Part shown: positions 1 through 7,136 of the stretch, one piece after another
How the letters are laid out: each line of letters opens with the position of its first letter
How positions within the stretch are numbered: the stretch's first letter is position 1
NCBI GenBank assembly: GCA_964419255.1
Contig: CAYQOU010000054.1
Location: forward strand, 1 to 29,557
Reading direction: 5' to 3'
From: CAZPHU01 sp964419255
Lineage (GTDB): Bacteria; Fibrobacterota; Chitinivibrionia; Chitinivibrionales; CAYFVL01
DNA length: 29,557 nt
The notes under the pieces: model-generated
The model's input: only the letters and a program-made list of their open reading frames with translations
Databases searched by the model: none
What the model was told of the DNA's origin: nothing
Program-made: the position numbers and the translations under genes

Positions 1-43
1 CTTTCGCAAAACTCGACGGAGGTCCGATTATCACACATCAAAG

Positions 44-56
44 CTTTCAAAGAGCC
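44..56 (-). promoter_or_regulatory. boxA-like antitermination element in a putative rRNA leader
   Basis: Read on the minus strand this is GGCTCTTTGAAAG, which resembles boxA (GCTCTTTAACA type), the NusB/NusE loading site in rRNA leaders. It lies about 40 nt downstream of the -10 of the strong promoter at 97-125 and points off the left edge. That no open reading frame follows within the window, and that a boxA sits in the leader, both suggest that a 16S rRNA gene begins just beyond base 1. The rRNA gene itself is not visible, so this is an inference. Confidence 0.5.
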
Positions 57-96
57 ACCTGCTTGACATTCGCTAAATATCGTCAGGCAGATTTTT

Positions 97-125
97 AATA
101 TAGCTGATTTAGTTCTGAAAGTCAA
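97..125 (-). promoter_or_regulatory. Strong sigma70-type promoter, probably of an rRNA operon
   Basis: On the minus strand there is a -35 TTGACT (120-125), an exact 17-nt spacer and a -10 TATATT (97-102). This is the closest match to consensus in the window. Transcription would start near base 90 and run off the left edge through the boxA-like element at 44-56. AT-rich sequence just upstream (126-175) could act as an UP element. The tRNA gene lies upstream of this promoter, so it is not part of this transcript. Confidence 0.7.
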
Positions 126-244
126 TACCTTTTAAAAATTATTTCGCTTTTTTCGACTTTCTCGTTTTTCAAATACTCTATTCAAAGACCCGCCATCTTT
201 TCGCCCTACCTACCCCGGTTATTGCACCCGTTTTTCCTCTTTAA

Positions 245-318
245 TGCCCCCAGCAGGATTCGAACCTGCGGCACCAGGTTTAGGAAACCTGTGCTCTATC
301 CTACTGAGCTATGGGGGC
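245..318 (-). tRNA. tRNA-Arg, anticodon CCT
   Basis: On the minus strand the gene begins GCCCCCA and ends TGGGGGC plus discriminator A, a perfect 7-bp acceptor stem. The anticodon arm is CAGGT / TTCCTAA / ACCTG, giving anticodon CCT, which reads AGG (Arg). The T arm contains the conserved GGTTCGAATCC sequence. The D arm is AGCTC...GAGC. CCA is not encoded (the discriminator is followed by TTA), so it must be added by a nucleotidyltransferase. The promoter at 391-419 drives it. Confidence 0.97.
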
Positions 319-390
319 ACATATTGACCCAGTTTCAAGATTTGTCTAAAAAACGGCTGTTTATTCGAGACAGATTTATACGCGGGTTCT

Positions 391-419
391 AATATACCAA
401 AAAGATATTTCGCATGCAA
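391..419 (-). promoter_or_regulatory. Promoter of the tRNA-Arg gene
   Basis: On the minus strand a -35 TTGCAT (414-419), a 17-nt spacer and a -10 TATATT (391-396) lie about 70 nt upstream of the mature tRNA 5' end. The same -10 hexamer and spacer occur in the promoters at 97-125 and 23771-23799. Confidence 0.7.
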
Positions 420-488
420 GAGCGGATTTGTAATATTTTTTAACCCCAAACCGAGCGGTTCCGGACTGCGGATTCGCGAAATCCCTGG

Positions 489-538
489 TAGGCGGAAGGA
501 TTTTTTTCCAGAACTGCTGAGCCGCCTATGCCCCCGCT
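489..538. repeat. Inverted repeat in the gap between acyP and the tRNA gene
   Basis: TAGGCGG (489-495) and CCGCCTA (532-538) form 7-bp arms around a 36-nt loop that contains a run of seven T. A 10-bp direct repeat, AGAGAATCGC, follows at 542-551 and 556-565. These lie between the end of the acylphosphatase gene and the tRNA promoter, so the hairpin may help end the upstream minus-strand operon. It has no clean U-tract. No small gene is seen in 420-600. Confidence 0.3.
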
Positions 539-600
539 TTGAGAGAATCGCCGGTAGAGAATCGCTTGATTCATGTTTTTAATTAACCCGACATCTTTTT

Positions 601-891
601 TTAAAATCGCACCCGGAATTCTGTATCATCCTCATCGGCAGGTATCTGCTTGATATGAAGGTCCTCGACATATCCCATAGATGGCCCCCGCCTGATCTCC
701 GAGATAAATCGCTCCACATCCGAGCCATGCCCCTGCGCCTCTATCTCAACCGAGCCATCAGAGCGATTTCGTACCCATCCGGACAAACCGTACGACTCGG
801 CCCGCTCACGAACAAAATACCGGAAACCGACCCCCTGCACTCGTCCAAAAACACCGATCGAAACCCGTTTTAGATCCAAAGAGCCCGCCAT
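601..891 (-). CDS. acyP: Acylphosphatase
   Basis: This 96-aa protein has the full family length (about 90-98 aa) and hydrolyses carboxyl-phosphate bonds such as that of acetyl phosphate in the cytoplasm. The signature GRVQGVGFRYFV (about residues 16-27) supplies the phosphate-binding loop and catalytic Arg. GWVRNRSDGSVEIEAQG (about 38-54) holds the catalytic Asn. The beta-alpha-beta-beta-alpha-beta order fits. ATG at 891 is preceded by AAGGA about 10 nt upstream, which overlaps the stop region of the DUF2905 gene 14 bp away. It is probably the last gene of the ruv-containing operon. The family's physiological role is poorly defined. Confidence 0.95.
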   Translation of the reverse strand: MAGSLDLKRVSIGVFGRVQGVGFRYFVRERAESYGLSGWVRNRSDGSVEIEAQGHGSDVERFISEIRRGPSMGYVEDLHIKQIPADEDDTEFRVRF

Positions 892-905
892 ACCCGATAT
901 ATCCT

Positions 906-1124
906 TTATTTACGTGAGAAAAAGTTAACGATCAATGTCAGCAATAGAGATATCAGCAAGGATGTTGCCAATGGTATATAAATTTTAAAACGTCCGCTGC
1001 CGAGGCTGAAATCACCGGGAAGCCTGCCCAACGGCAGCTTGTCTGAAAATACAAATACGATCCCTATGGCCAGAATCACCGCACCGGCAATGATCAGAAA
1101 ACGTCCCATTTCAACCCAGTTCAT
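906..1124 (-). CDS. DUF2905 family small membrane protein
   Basis: This is a 72-aa protein with two predicted membrane helices, roughly residues 7-26 and 46-66. They are joined by the loop LPLGRLPGDFSLGSG, whose LGRLPGD core is the hallmark of DUF2905 (PF11146). The function is unknown. Members are often found beside ruvA/ruvB, as here (ruvB ends about 110 bp upstream). I chose the ATG at 1124 because GTGGGG lies 6 nt before it. A GTG at 1136 would add four residues but has no clear ribosome binding site. Confidence 0.85.
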   Translation of the reverse strand: MNWVEMGRFLIIAGAVILAIGIVFVFSDKLPLGRLPGDFSLGSGRFKIYIPLATSLLISLLLTLIVNFFSRK

Positions 1125-1184
1125 ATCAAACCCCACACTTAGTCCGGCAAAGCCGGAGAATCAAGGATCAAAGATCAAGAATTA

Positions 1185-1210
1185 GAAAACAATATATGAA
1201 AACAATATAT
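1185..1210. repeat. Perfect 13-bp tandem duplication
   Basis: GAAAACAATATAT occurs twice head to tail (1185-1197 and 1198-1210) in the AT-rich gap between ruvB and the DUF2905 gene. Nearby, GATCAA recurs at about 10-bp spacing (1160-1180). A small hairpin, TCCGGC-AAA-GCCGGA (1143-1157), follows on the minus strand but has no T-run. This looks like replication slippage rather than a regulatory site. Confidence 0.6.
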
Positions 1211-1234
1211 ATGGACAAAAATTAGAATCTAATC

Positions 1235-2287
1235 TTAAGATCCAAATAGGTTTACCTGAGATGATGAGCTGTTGCCTGGAGGTTGTACGCCCAAATAGGT
1301 GTACGCCTTTCGAGTCGCCTCCCTGCCTCGCGGAGTCCTCTTCAGATAACCTGACTGTATCAGAAAGGGCTCATACACCTCCTCGATCGTATCACTCTCC
1401 TCACCGACCACCACAGCAACCGTGTTAAGTCCAACCGGCCCCCCCCCATAGTGATCGATTATCGCATGAAGTATGCGCCGATCCATCTCATCGAGCCCGT
1501 CCTTATCGACCCCCAGCATGGAGAGGGTCTTGTGCACAATATCGATGGTAATACGGCCATTGCCCCGCACCTCGGCGACATCACGCGACCGCCTGATCAG
1601 GCGGTTTACTATGCGCGGGGTGCCCCGAGCGCGCTTGCCCAACTCAAAGGCGGCATCCTCATCACAGCCGATATCCATGATTCGTGATGAGCGCAAGGCA
1701 ACGGTCTGCAACTCTTTGGGGTTGTAGTATTCAAGCCTTCCCACATACCCGAAGCGGGCCCGCATCGGTGAAGTCAACATCCCCGCACGGGTAGTCGAGC
1801 CCACCAGTGTAAAATGGCTCAATGGTATCCGAATAGATCTGGCCGCGGGGCCATCCCCCGTGACTATATCAAACACAAAATCCTCTATCGCCGGATAGAG
1901 GCACTCCTCCACCACTCTGTTAAGCCGATGAATCTCATCGATAAACAGAAGCTCCCGATCGCCAAGATTGGTCAAATTTCCGGCCAGATCGCCCTTTTTC
2001 TCCAGAACCGGCCCGGATGTGGTGGCAATCTCTACCCCCAGTTCATTGGCCAGAATACGGGCAAGCGTGGTTTTCCCAAGCCCCGGAGGGCCGCAAAAAA
2101 GAACATGATCCAAAGCCTCGCCACGCTTAATCGCAGCCTCCACAAAAATAGAGAGATTCTCTTTAAGTCTCTCCTGCCCCACAAAATCAGAGAACCGCTG
2201 GGGACGAAGAGTTCTGTCAAGTTCCTGATCCTCTTCGCGCGAAGTTCCGGAAAAAAAACGCTCTTGTGATTCATCAGACATATTCAT
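1235..2287 (-). CDS. ruvB: Holliday junction branch migration ATPase RuvB
   Basis: RuvB is the hexameric AAA+ motor that, with RuvA, drives branch migration of Holliday junctions in recombinational repair. The 350-aa product has Walker A GPPGLGKTT (66-74), Walker B LLFIDEIH (113-120), the sensor/arginine-finger stretch STTRAGMLTSPMRARFG (about 164-180) and the C-terminal winged helix (GGGPVGLNTVA...PRGREAT). The start at 2287 has AGG 5 nt upstream. The open frame extends to 2386, but those extra 33 residues are basic, unlike RuvB, and have no start signal. Unlike the tight yebC-ruvC-ruvA spacing, ruvB is separated from ruvA by about 220 bp holding a palindrome and tandem repeats, so it may have its own promoter. 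A TATAAA-like box lies near 2318. Confidence 0.98.
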   Translation of the reverse strand: MNMSDESQERFFSGTSREEDQELDRTLRPQRFSDFVGQERLKENLSIFVEAAIKRGEALDHVLFCGPPGLGKTTLARILANELGVEIATTSGPVLEKKGDLAGNLTNLGDRELLFIDEIHRLNRVVEECLYPAIEDFVFDIVTGDGPAARSIRIPLSHFTLVGSTTRAGMLTSPMRARFGYVGRLEYYNPKELQTVALRSSRIMDIGCDEDAAFELGKRARGTPRIVNRLIRRSRDVAEVRGNGRITIDIVHKTLSMLGVDKDGLDEMDRRILHAIIDHYGGGPVGLNTVAVVVGEESDTIEEVYEPFLIQSGYLKRTPRGREATRKAYTYLGVQPPGNSSSSQVNLFGS

Positions 2288-2344
2288 ATTTACCTGTACC
2301 GATTGGAATTCGGTATTTATAGCAGATTTCTTCTTTTTACTTAT

Positions 2345-2362
2345 CTTTCCATGAATGGAAAG
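2345..2362. promoter_or_regulatory. 18-bp palindrome upstream of ruvB, possible operator
   Basis: CTTTCCAT-GA-ATGGAAAG is a perfect 8-2-8 inverted repeat about 60 bp upstream of the ruvB start. On the minus strand a TATAAA sequence lies about 25 nt downstream, so the palindrome would fall around the -35 of that candidate promoter, a typical repressor position. It matches neither the Gram-positive LexA box (GAAC-N4-GTTC) nor the alphaproteobacterial one, so the regulator is unknown. Confidence 0.4.
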
Positions 2363-2461
2363 TACATTGCGGCACGCGCAAAACACTATCGATCGCTTGT
2401 TTCTTTTGTCTGAGAAAACAAGATTTTTGCATCATGAACCACGACGTTCTTTATTATCACT

Positions 2462-2509
2462 CCGAGTCACCGAGTCACCGAGTTACCGAGTTACCGAGCG
2501 ACCGATTAG
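2462..2509. repeat. 8-bp tandem repeats between ruvA and ruvB
   Basis: The unit CCGAGTYA is repeated head to tail: CCGAGTCA twice, CCGAGTTA twice, then the degenerate CCGAGCGA and CCGATTAG. The array begins 46 bp downstream of ruvA on the minus strand and its last unit includes the ruvA stop codon (2506-2508). The 8-bp period without spacers excludes CRISPR. It is a variable-number tandem repeat candidate of unknown role. Confidence 0.8.
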
Positions 2510-3114
2510 ATCACCTGCAATGCTTTCTTAATTCGCTCCTCCACGGCCATTTCAATCCCCAGTGCCTCCTCCACACGTGCAAGCGCCTTCTGCACCTGAG
2601 CCTCGGTGTAGCCAAGGGAAACCAGGGCCACAAATGCCTCATCCCGTCGACTAATTGCTGATGTTCCGCCAGCCTTTGGCATTTTTTTCCCTGCCCCTCC
2701 TCCGGTCATGTCGGAAGATATCTTTCCCTTCAGCTCCATCACCAGTCGCTGGGCTGTCTTGGGGCCGATTCCCGGCACGGCTTTCAGCATCGCAGGATTC
2801 TGAGACTCCACCGCCATCGCCAGATCATCGATGGAAACATGCGACAACACACTTATCGCCGCCTTGGGACCGATCTTACTGATACCCAGAAGGTGGCGAA
2901 AAACATCCCGCTCGATGGCGGAGCCGAAACCGTAAAGCTTTTGTATGTCCTCCCGCACATGGAAATGCGCCAGAAGCCGTACTTTTTCTTCGATTTCAGG
3001 CAAGGTGTTAAAAGTCGATATGGGAATCTCCAGCGCATAGCCCAGACCTCCGACATCTATGACAACACAGGTTGGCGCTTTAACTGCAAGTTTTCCGCTG
3101 ATATATTCAAACAT
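2506..3114 (-). CDS. ruvA: Holliday junction DNA-binding subunit RuvA
   Basis: RuvA (202 aa) forms the tetrameric collar that holds the four-way junction and loads RuvB. The sequence shows the N-terminal OB fold (MFEYISGKLA...VGGLGYALEIP), the acidic-pin region, and paired helix-hairpin-helix motifs, ISKIGPKAAISVL and VPGIGPKTAQRLVMELKGK. A Gly/Lys-rich linker leads to the C-terminal RuvB-binding three-helix domain (EAFVALVSLGYTEAQVQKAL). I chose ATG 3114 because GGGGGA directly precedes it. The open frame runs up to 3180, but that would overlap ruvC. The gap to ruvC is 14 bp, so the two are likely co-transcribed. Confidence 0.98.
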   Translation of the reverse strand: MFEYISGKLAVKAPTCVVIDVGGLGYALEIPISTFNTLPEIEEKVRLLAHFHVREDIQKLYGFGSAIERDVFRHLLGISKIGPKAAISVLSHVSIDDLAMAVESQNPAMLKAVPGIGPKTAQRLVMELKGKISSDMTGGGAGKKMPKAGGTSAISRRDEAFVALVSLGYTEAQVQKALARVEEALGIEMAVEERIKKALQVI

Positions 3115-3128
3115 TTTTCCCCCAACAA

Positions 3129-3638
3129 TTAAATCCGAGCGGCGAACACATGTGCAGTACGGTGCGTATAATATCCACACAAAGCGGCTGCCAATGCATC
3201 ACAGGCATCCACCTGCTGTCTGTCGGGAGGCGGCGAAAGCAGCATCTTTATCATATATCCGACCTGATCCTTTGTGGCGTTTCCGTTTCCCACCACCGTT
3301 TTCTTTATTTCACGCGGTGAATACTCCAGTATCCGTGCTCCGGTTTTCTGCGCCGCCAATAAAACGGCACCACGCGCATGTCCCAGAACCAGCGTAGTAT
3401 GCACGTTTTTGGCATAGAAAGCTTCTTCCACGCATACGCAGCCGGGGCTGTAGCGGTAGATTTTTTCGACGAGCCCATCATATATACATTCCAGTTTTTG
3501 AGCGAGGCATTTTGCCCCACGGGTGCTTATCACCCCGGAATCCAGCCAGCGCACGGTATTGTTCTGAACCTGAATAGCCCCGAAGCCACAGAGATTAGAG
3601 CCCGGATCGACTCCGAAAAACACATTGCTCTTATTCAT
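3129..3638 (-). CDS. ruvC: Holliday junction resolvase RuvC
   Basis: RuvC is the dimeric RNase H-fold endonuclease that cuts Holliday junctions symmetrically. The 169-aa product keeps the four acidic metal ligands: D11 (GVDPGS), E71 (VEEAF), D144 and D147 (VDACDALAAAL). The loop IKKTVVGNGNATKDQV (about 111-126) is the usual DNA-binding segment. Its ATG overlaps the yebC stop as ATGA, so translation is coupled. The order yebC-ruvC-ruvA-ruvB is common in bacteria. Confidence 0.98.
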   Translation of the reverse strand: MNKSNVFFGVDPGSNLCGFGAIQVQNNTVRWLDSGVISTRGAKCLAQKLECIYDGLVEKIYRYSPGCVCVEEAFYAKNVHTTLVLGHARGAVLLAAQKTGARILEYSPREIKKTVVGNGNATKDQVGYMIKMLLSPPPDRQQVDACDALAAALCGYYTHRTAHVFAARI

Positions 3639-4393
3639 CGGCGCTGCTGCTCGTAAGCGACAACATCCTCATCACTAATGTCGAAATTAGCAAACACATT
3701 CTGCGTGTCATCCAACTCATCCAACGCCTCCATCAGACGCAACACCTTGAATGCATCATCACCGCTGACCTTAATGGTATTCTCGGGAATCTTGCTCACT
3801 TCTGCACTCTCCATGGCAATGCCCGCATTTTCGATGGCTGTCCGCACATCCTCAAATGCCGCCGGTGCGGTCTGTATCTCGTACCCATCATCATCCACCG
3901 TCATATCATCGGCGCCCGCCTCCAGGGCTATTTCCATTAGTTTCTCTTCTTCTGCGGCACCCTTTTCGACGCGGATTACTCCCTGAGATTTAAACATCCA
4001 GTTAACAGAATTGGTAGCACCCAGATTTCCACCAGCCTTGGTAAACGCATGACGCACCTCGGCCACTGTGCGATTTCGATTGTCGGTCATCGACTCGACC
4101 ATCATCGCAACACCACAGGGACCATACCCCTCAAAGGTTATCTCCTCGTAGGTCACCCCCTCGAGCTGACCCGTTCCCTTTGCGATCGCACTTTCGATGT
4201 TTTTGTTGGGCATATTATTGCTTCGTGCATTGGCGACGGCCGAACGCAGACGCGGATTTGCCTCCAGATCGCCTCCACCCATCCGTGCAGCAATACTGAT
4301 TTCACGAATCAGACGATTAAACAGTTTGCCGCGAGCAGCATCCGCTTTCCCTTTTGCTCTCTTTATCGTAGCCCATTTGGAATGACCCGACAT
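3635..4393 (-). CDS. yebC: YebC/PmpR family protein
   Basis: The 252-aa product has full family length and the diagnostic N-terminus MSGHSKWATIKRAKGKADAA, followed by FNRLIREI and NMPNKNIESAIAKGTG. Next come the central domain with YEGYGP-type sequence (ITFEGYGPCGVAMMVE) and LGATNSVNWMF. Members have been described as DNA-binding regulators and, more recently, as factors that ease ribosome stalling at proline-rich stretches. Which role applies here is not visible. ATG 4393 has GAGGGG 5 nt upstream and is preferred over the GTG two codons earlier. Confidence 0.96.
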   Translation of the reverse strand: MSGHSKWATIKRAKGKADAARGKLFNRLIREISIAARMGGGDLEANPRLRSAVANARSNNMPNKNIESAIAKGTGQLEGVTYEEITFEGYGPCGVAMMVESMTDNRNRTVAEVRHAFTKAGGNLGATNSVNWMFKSQGVIRVEKGAAEEEKLMEIALEAGADDMTVDDDGYEIQTAPAAFEDVRTAIENAGIAMESAEVSKIPENTIKVSGDDAFKVLRLMEALDELDDTQNVFANFDISDEDVVAYEQQRR

Positions 4394-4427
4394 AGGCACC
4401 CCTCACTTTCTTGTAAGCATCTGTATG

Positions 4428-5252
4428 TTAACTACCAAGTAATTCCAGTGATATTTTGTTGATATTCTCCACCGGACGACCCAAAAATCTGGCCGCGCTC
4501 GCTTCAAAATTGGGATTGAAATCGGTCACGTAGAAGCTGCTTTCGGCATATCCGTCTCGTCCTCTTGAGGCAGGAATATTCAATGCATTAACAATATCCT
4601 GCGCCTCCTTTGCCGTCCACAGTGCGCTGTCGACCAGCTGTATGCTGGTTCCCACCGTCCCCATAATCACTTCCATCAACAGCGGGTAATGGGTACAGCC
4701 CAGGATAAGAGAGTCGATGCCGACATCAACCAGATCATATAAATAATGTTGTGCAACTTTTCGCGTAATATCCGAGTCCAGCAATCCCTCTTCTACCAAT
4801 GGCGCAAACAAGGGGCAAGCTTTTGCATATACTTTTGTCTGAGGATCGAGCGTTTTTATGGCACGGGCATAGCTTTCGGTTTTAACCGTGGCTGTCGTTC
4901 CAATCACACCGATTCTTTTTTCGGCACTTCGAAGAACCGCTGCTTTTGCGCCCGGCAGAACCACCCCGATCACCGGTATATCGTTTATCTGATCACGGAT
5001 ATGATCGAGTGCTACCGATGAAACCGTATTACAGGCGACTATCAACATTTTGATATCTTTTCCCATAAGAAACCGGGCATCCTGCAGCCCAAAGGTGGTA
5101 ACGGCCTCTTCCGATCGACCTCCGTAAGGGAAACGAGCTGTATCCCCAAGATACTCAATCGATTCGGTCGGCATAATTCGAAAAAGTTCACGAGCCACAG
5201 TTAATCCACCAAGCCCGGAATCAAAGACACCAATAGAACGGTTATCGCTCAT
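4428..5252 (-). CDS. murI: Glutamate racemase
   Basis: This enzyme makes the D-glutamate that MurD (encoded at 14510-15904) adds to UDP-MurNAc-L-Ala. The 274-aa protein has the two catalytic cysteines in their motifs, C74 in VACNTVSS and C186 in LGCTHYP. GVFDSGLGGLTV (8-19) and DTARFPYG (37-44) complete the active site. It is a cofactor-independent cytoplasmic racemase. Its ATG overlaps the amidase stop (ATGA), coupling the two wall genes. The yebC start follows 34 bp downstream. Confidence 0.97.
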   Translation of the reverse strand: MSDNRSIGVFDSGLGGLTVARELFRIMPTESIEYLGDTARFPYGGRSEEAVTTFGLQDARFLMGKDIKMLIVACNTVSSVALDHIRDQINDIPVIGVVLPGAKAAVLRSAEKRIGVIGTTATVKTESYARAIKTLDPQTKVYAKACPLFAPLVEEGLLDSDITRKVAQHYLYDLVDVGIDSLILGCTHYPLLMEVIMGTVGTSIQLVDSALWTAKEAQDIVNALNIPASRGRDGYAESSFYVTDFNPNFEASAARFLGRPVENINKISLELLGS

Positions 5253-6466
5253 AATCCAATCTCATACTTTTTTTTAAAATCCATTATCGCAGTAAGTAGC
5301 GCACCCGCCATTTTTTTCTGATACTTCTTCATAGAAAGAAGTTTTGCCTCGACGGAATTCGACACAAAACCGGTCTCAACCAACACAGCAGGCATAAAAG
5401 CACCATTGAGGACATAGAAGCGCGCCTGTCCGACCCCCCGATGCAACTTACGTGTTTCTGAAAGGCTTTTTTCAAAGGATTTGGCAATCATTATAGACAA
5501 ATCCTGGCTCTCGATCAGGTGCTCTGCGCTTATCATTTCAGTCAGGATATTGTGCAGATAGTCCTGACTCTCATGATTCTCCTCCAGTTCGACGACAGCA
5601 TTTTCCCGCATCGCCACCAGCCGATCTTCTTCGCTTTTTGCATCGGAGAGAAAATATATCTTAAACCCTTTTATGGATTCCTTCTTTTTTCTGCTGCCGG
5701 GAATCGCATCTGCATGTATGCTGACAAACAGATCAGCTTTTTTTTCATTTGCAAAAGCCGTTCGTTGCTTCAGGGAAAGGAACCGATCGGTATTGCGAGT
5801 CATATACACGGTGAAATCTTTCTCTTTCAGGGCATCACGCAACAGAAGCCCTATACCAAGCACGAGATCCTTTTCCTTTATCCCTCCCGCACCGATGGCC
5901 CCCGGATCCTTGCCTCCATGTCCCGGATCTATAACGATCGTACGAATACCACTATCTCCCCAGACATTGTCCACAGGCACTGGTGCAAATGTCGCCTGCA
6001 GATTGTGGCCTTTATCGGCACCATCACTATCAACGAGTTTAAGTGTATCCCCTCTTTCCGCCAGGTACAGACTGCCTCCATCGGATGAGGTAAAAAGAGA
6101 AGGAATCTGAGTGACATCGAGCAGAACCGTGCCTCGAAAGCGGACGGGAGCCAGAGGAATCTGAAAAACACGACCGTTTCGGCGTACATGATTACGATTT
6201 GTGTAACATGAAACGGTGTCGGTATTTCGACTCGCTGTAAAAGTTCCACTCTCCTCCTCCCAACTCCAGGAGTAATCAAGCTCACGCACCAATGCGGGAA
6301 GGGAGACATGCGCGGCACCATGTATGCGCCGTGTGGGGAGGAGTGCTTTTTTTGTTGAACACTCGATTCTTAACTCCGCATGAATTATTAGCGTGAGCAC
6401 CGAAATCATAAACAATACGGTTCTGACAAAATATATCTGTTTGTTAATCATGTTATTGCGTTTCAT
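5249..6466 (-). CDS. N-acetylmuramoyl-L-alanine amidase (Amidase_3) with N-terminal stalk-like domain
   Basis: This zinc amidase cleaves the MurNAc-L-Ala bond, typically for septum splitting or wall turnover in the periplasm. The 405-aa protein has a basic N-terminus and a hydrophobic segment (about 12-30), probably a signal peptide or anchor. Residues about 40-125 resemble the copper amine oxidase N-terminal-like stalk domain often found with amidases. The Amidase_3 domain spans 174-400, with Zn ligands H183 (DPGHGGKDPG), E198 and H251 (SIHADA), and catalytic E364 (LVETGF). A roughly 35-residue insert after E290 may be the regulatory helix that blocks the site in AmiB/AmiC-type enzymes. ATG 6466 has GATGG before it; ATG at codon 6 is an alternative. 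murI overlaps its stop. Confidence 0.93.
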   Translation of the reverse strand: MKRNNMINKQIYFVRTVLFMISVLTLIIHAELRIECSTKKALLPTRRIHGAAHVSLPALVRELDYSWSWEEESGTFTASRNTDTVSCYTNRNHVRRNGRVFQIPLAPVRFRGTVLLDVTQIPSLFTSSDGGSLYLAERGDTLKLVDSDGADKGHNLQATFAPVPVDNVWGDSGIRTIVIDPGHGGKDPGAIGAGGIKEKDLVLGIGLLLRDALKEKDFTVYMTRNTDRFLSLKQRTAFANEKKADLFVSIHADAIPGSRKKKESIKGFKIYFLSDAKSEEDRLVAMRENAVVELEENHESQDYLHNILTEMISAEHLIESQDLSIMIAKSFEKSLSETRKLHRGVGQARFYVLNGAFMPAVLVETGFVSNSVEAKLLSMKKYQKKMAGALLTAIMDFKKKYEIGL

Positions 6467-6529
6467 CCATCAAAGCGCTTAATAAGATCAGACCAGGCTC
6501 CAGAAATATTCCCGCCAGGTGCTCGGAGC

Positions 6530-6979
6530 TTATCGTCTGGCATTTTTCATCACTGCCGCCAGTCTTTTTTTATTCTCCTCGGCAGCTATCTTCTGACGTT
6601 TATCGTATTTTTTGTGTCCCCTGCAAAGACCAAGTTCGATCTTGACCCACTGGCGTTTGAAGTAGACCGCCAAAGGTATAAGCGTCAGGTGCTTACGTTC
6701 CACCTGAGAGCATAACCGAACGATCTCCTTTTTATGCAGAAGCAGTTTGCGTGTGCGGTATGGGTCATGGCTGTAGAAACTTGCCTGTTCAAAAGGACTT
6801 ATGTGCATTCGATAGATGAAAAGTTCACCATGGTGGCAAACAGCATAGCTATCGAGAAGATTTATCCGACCGGCACGTATCGATTTGACCTCCGTTCCCT
6901 GAAGCTCGATGCCGCTTTGGATCTTCTCCAATATTTCATAGTCGCGAGATGCTTTCTTATTTCTTGCAATTACTTTCAT
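6530..6979 (-). CDS. smpB: SsrA-binding protein SmpB
   Basis: SmpB binds tmRNA and brings it to stalled ribosomes for trans-translation. The 149-aa product has NKKASRDYEILEKIQSGIEL (about 7-26), the family signature GTEVKSIRAGRINLLDSY and the RTRKLLLHKKEI segment. The basic C-terminal tail GLCRGHKKYDKRQKIAAEE enters the empty mRNA channel. I chose ATG 6979 from the conserved MKVIARNKKA start. The open frame continues to 7174, but that part is not SmpB-like and collides with the small gene at 7137-7313. No ssrA gene is visible in the window. Confidence 0.97.
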   Translation of the reverse strand: MKVIARNKKASRDYEILEKIQSGIELQGTEVKSIRAGRINLLDSYAVCHHGELFIYRMHISPFEQASFYSHDPYRTRKLLLHKKEIVRLCSQVERKHLTLIPLAVYFKRQWVKIELGLCRGHKKYDKRQKIAAEENKKRLAAVMKNARR

Positions 6980-7136
6980 GTGACCACATTCATTGAGATG
7001 AAGGATAGATAGAAAAAATACTTTGCTCTGATAGAATAAATCAATGAAACGGTCCAGATATCCCAACGCTTTTGTCGAACGATGAAGGTAGCTTTTGGCT
7101 ATCGATACTGAACAGATGCGCCTCGCCAGGAATTTG

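Noticed and set aside
1143..1157. Hairpin TCCGGC-AAA-GCCGGA as a terminator after ruvB
   Set aside because: No T-run follows on the minus strand and the DUF2905 gene begins directly after it.
2462..2509. CRISPR-like reading of the ruvA-ruvB repeats
   Set aside because: The unit is 8 bp with no spacers, and no cas genes are present.
6489..6539. Nested short inverted repeats (CAGAC/GTCTG, GCTCC/GGAGC) between smpB and the amidase gene
   Set aside because: Five-base arms with bulges and no U-tract are within chance expectation.
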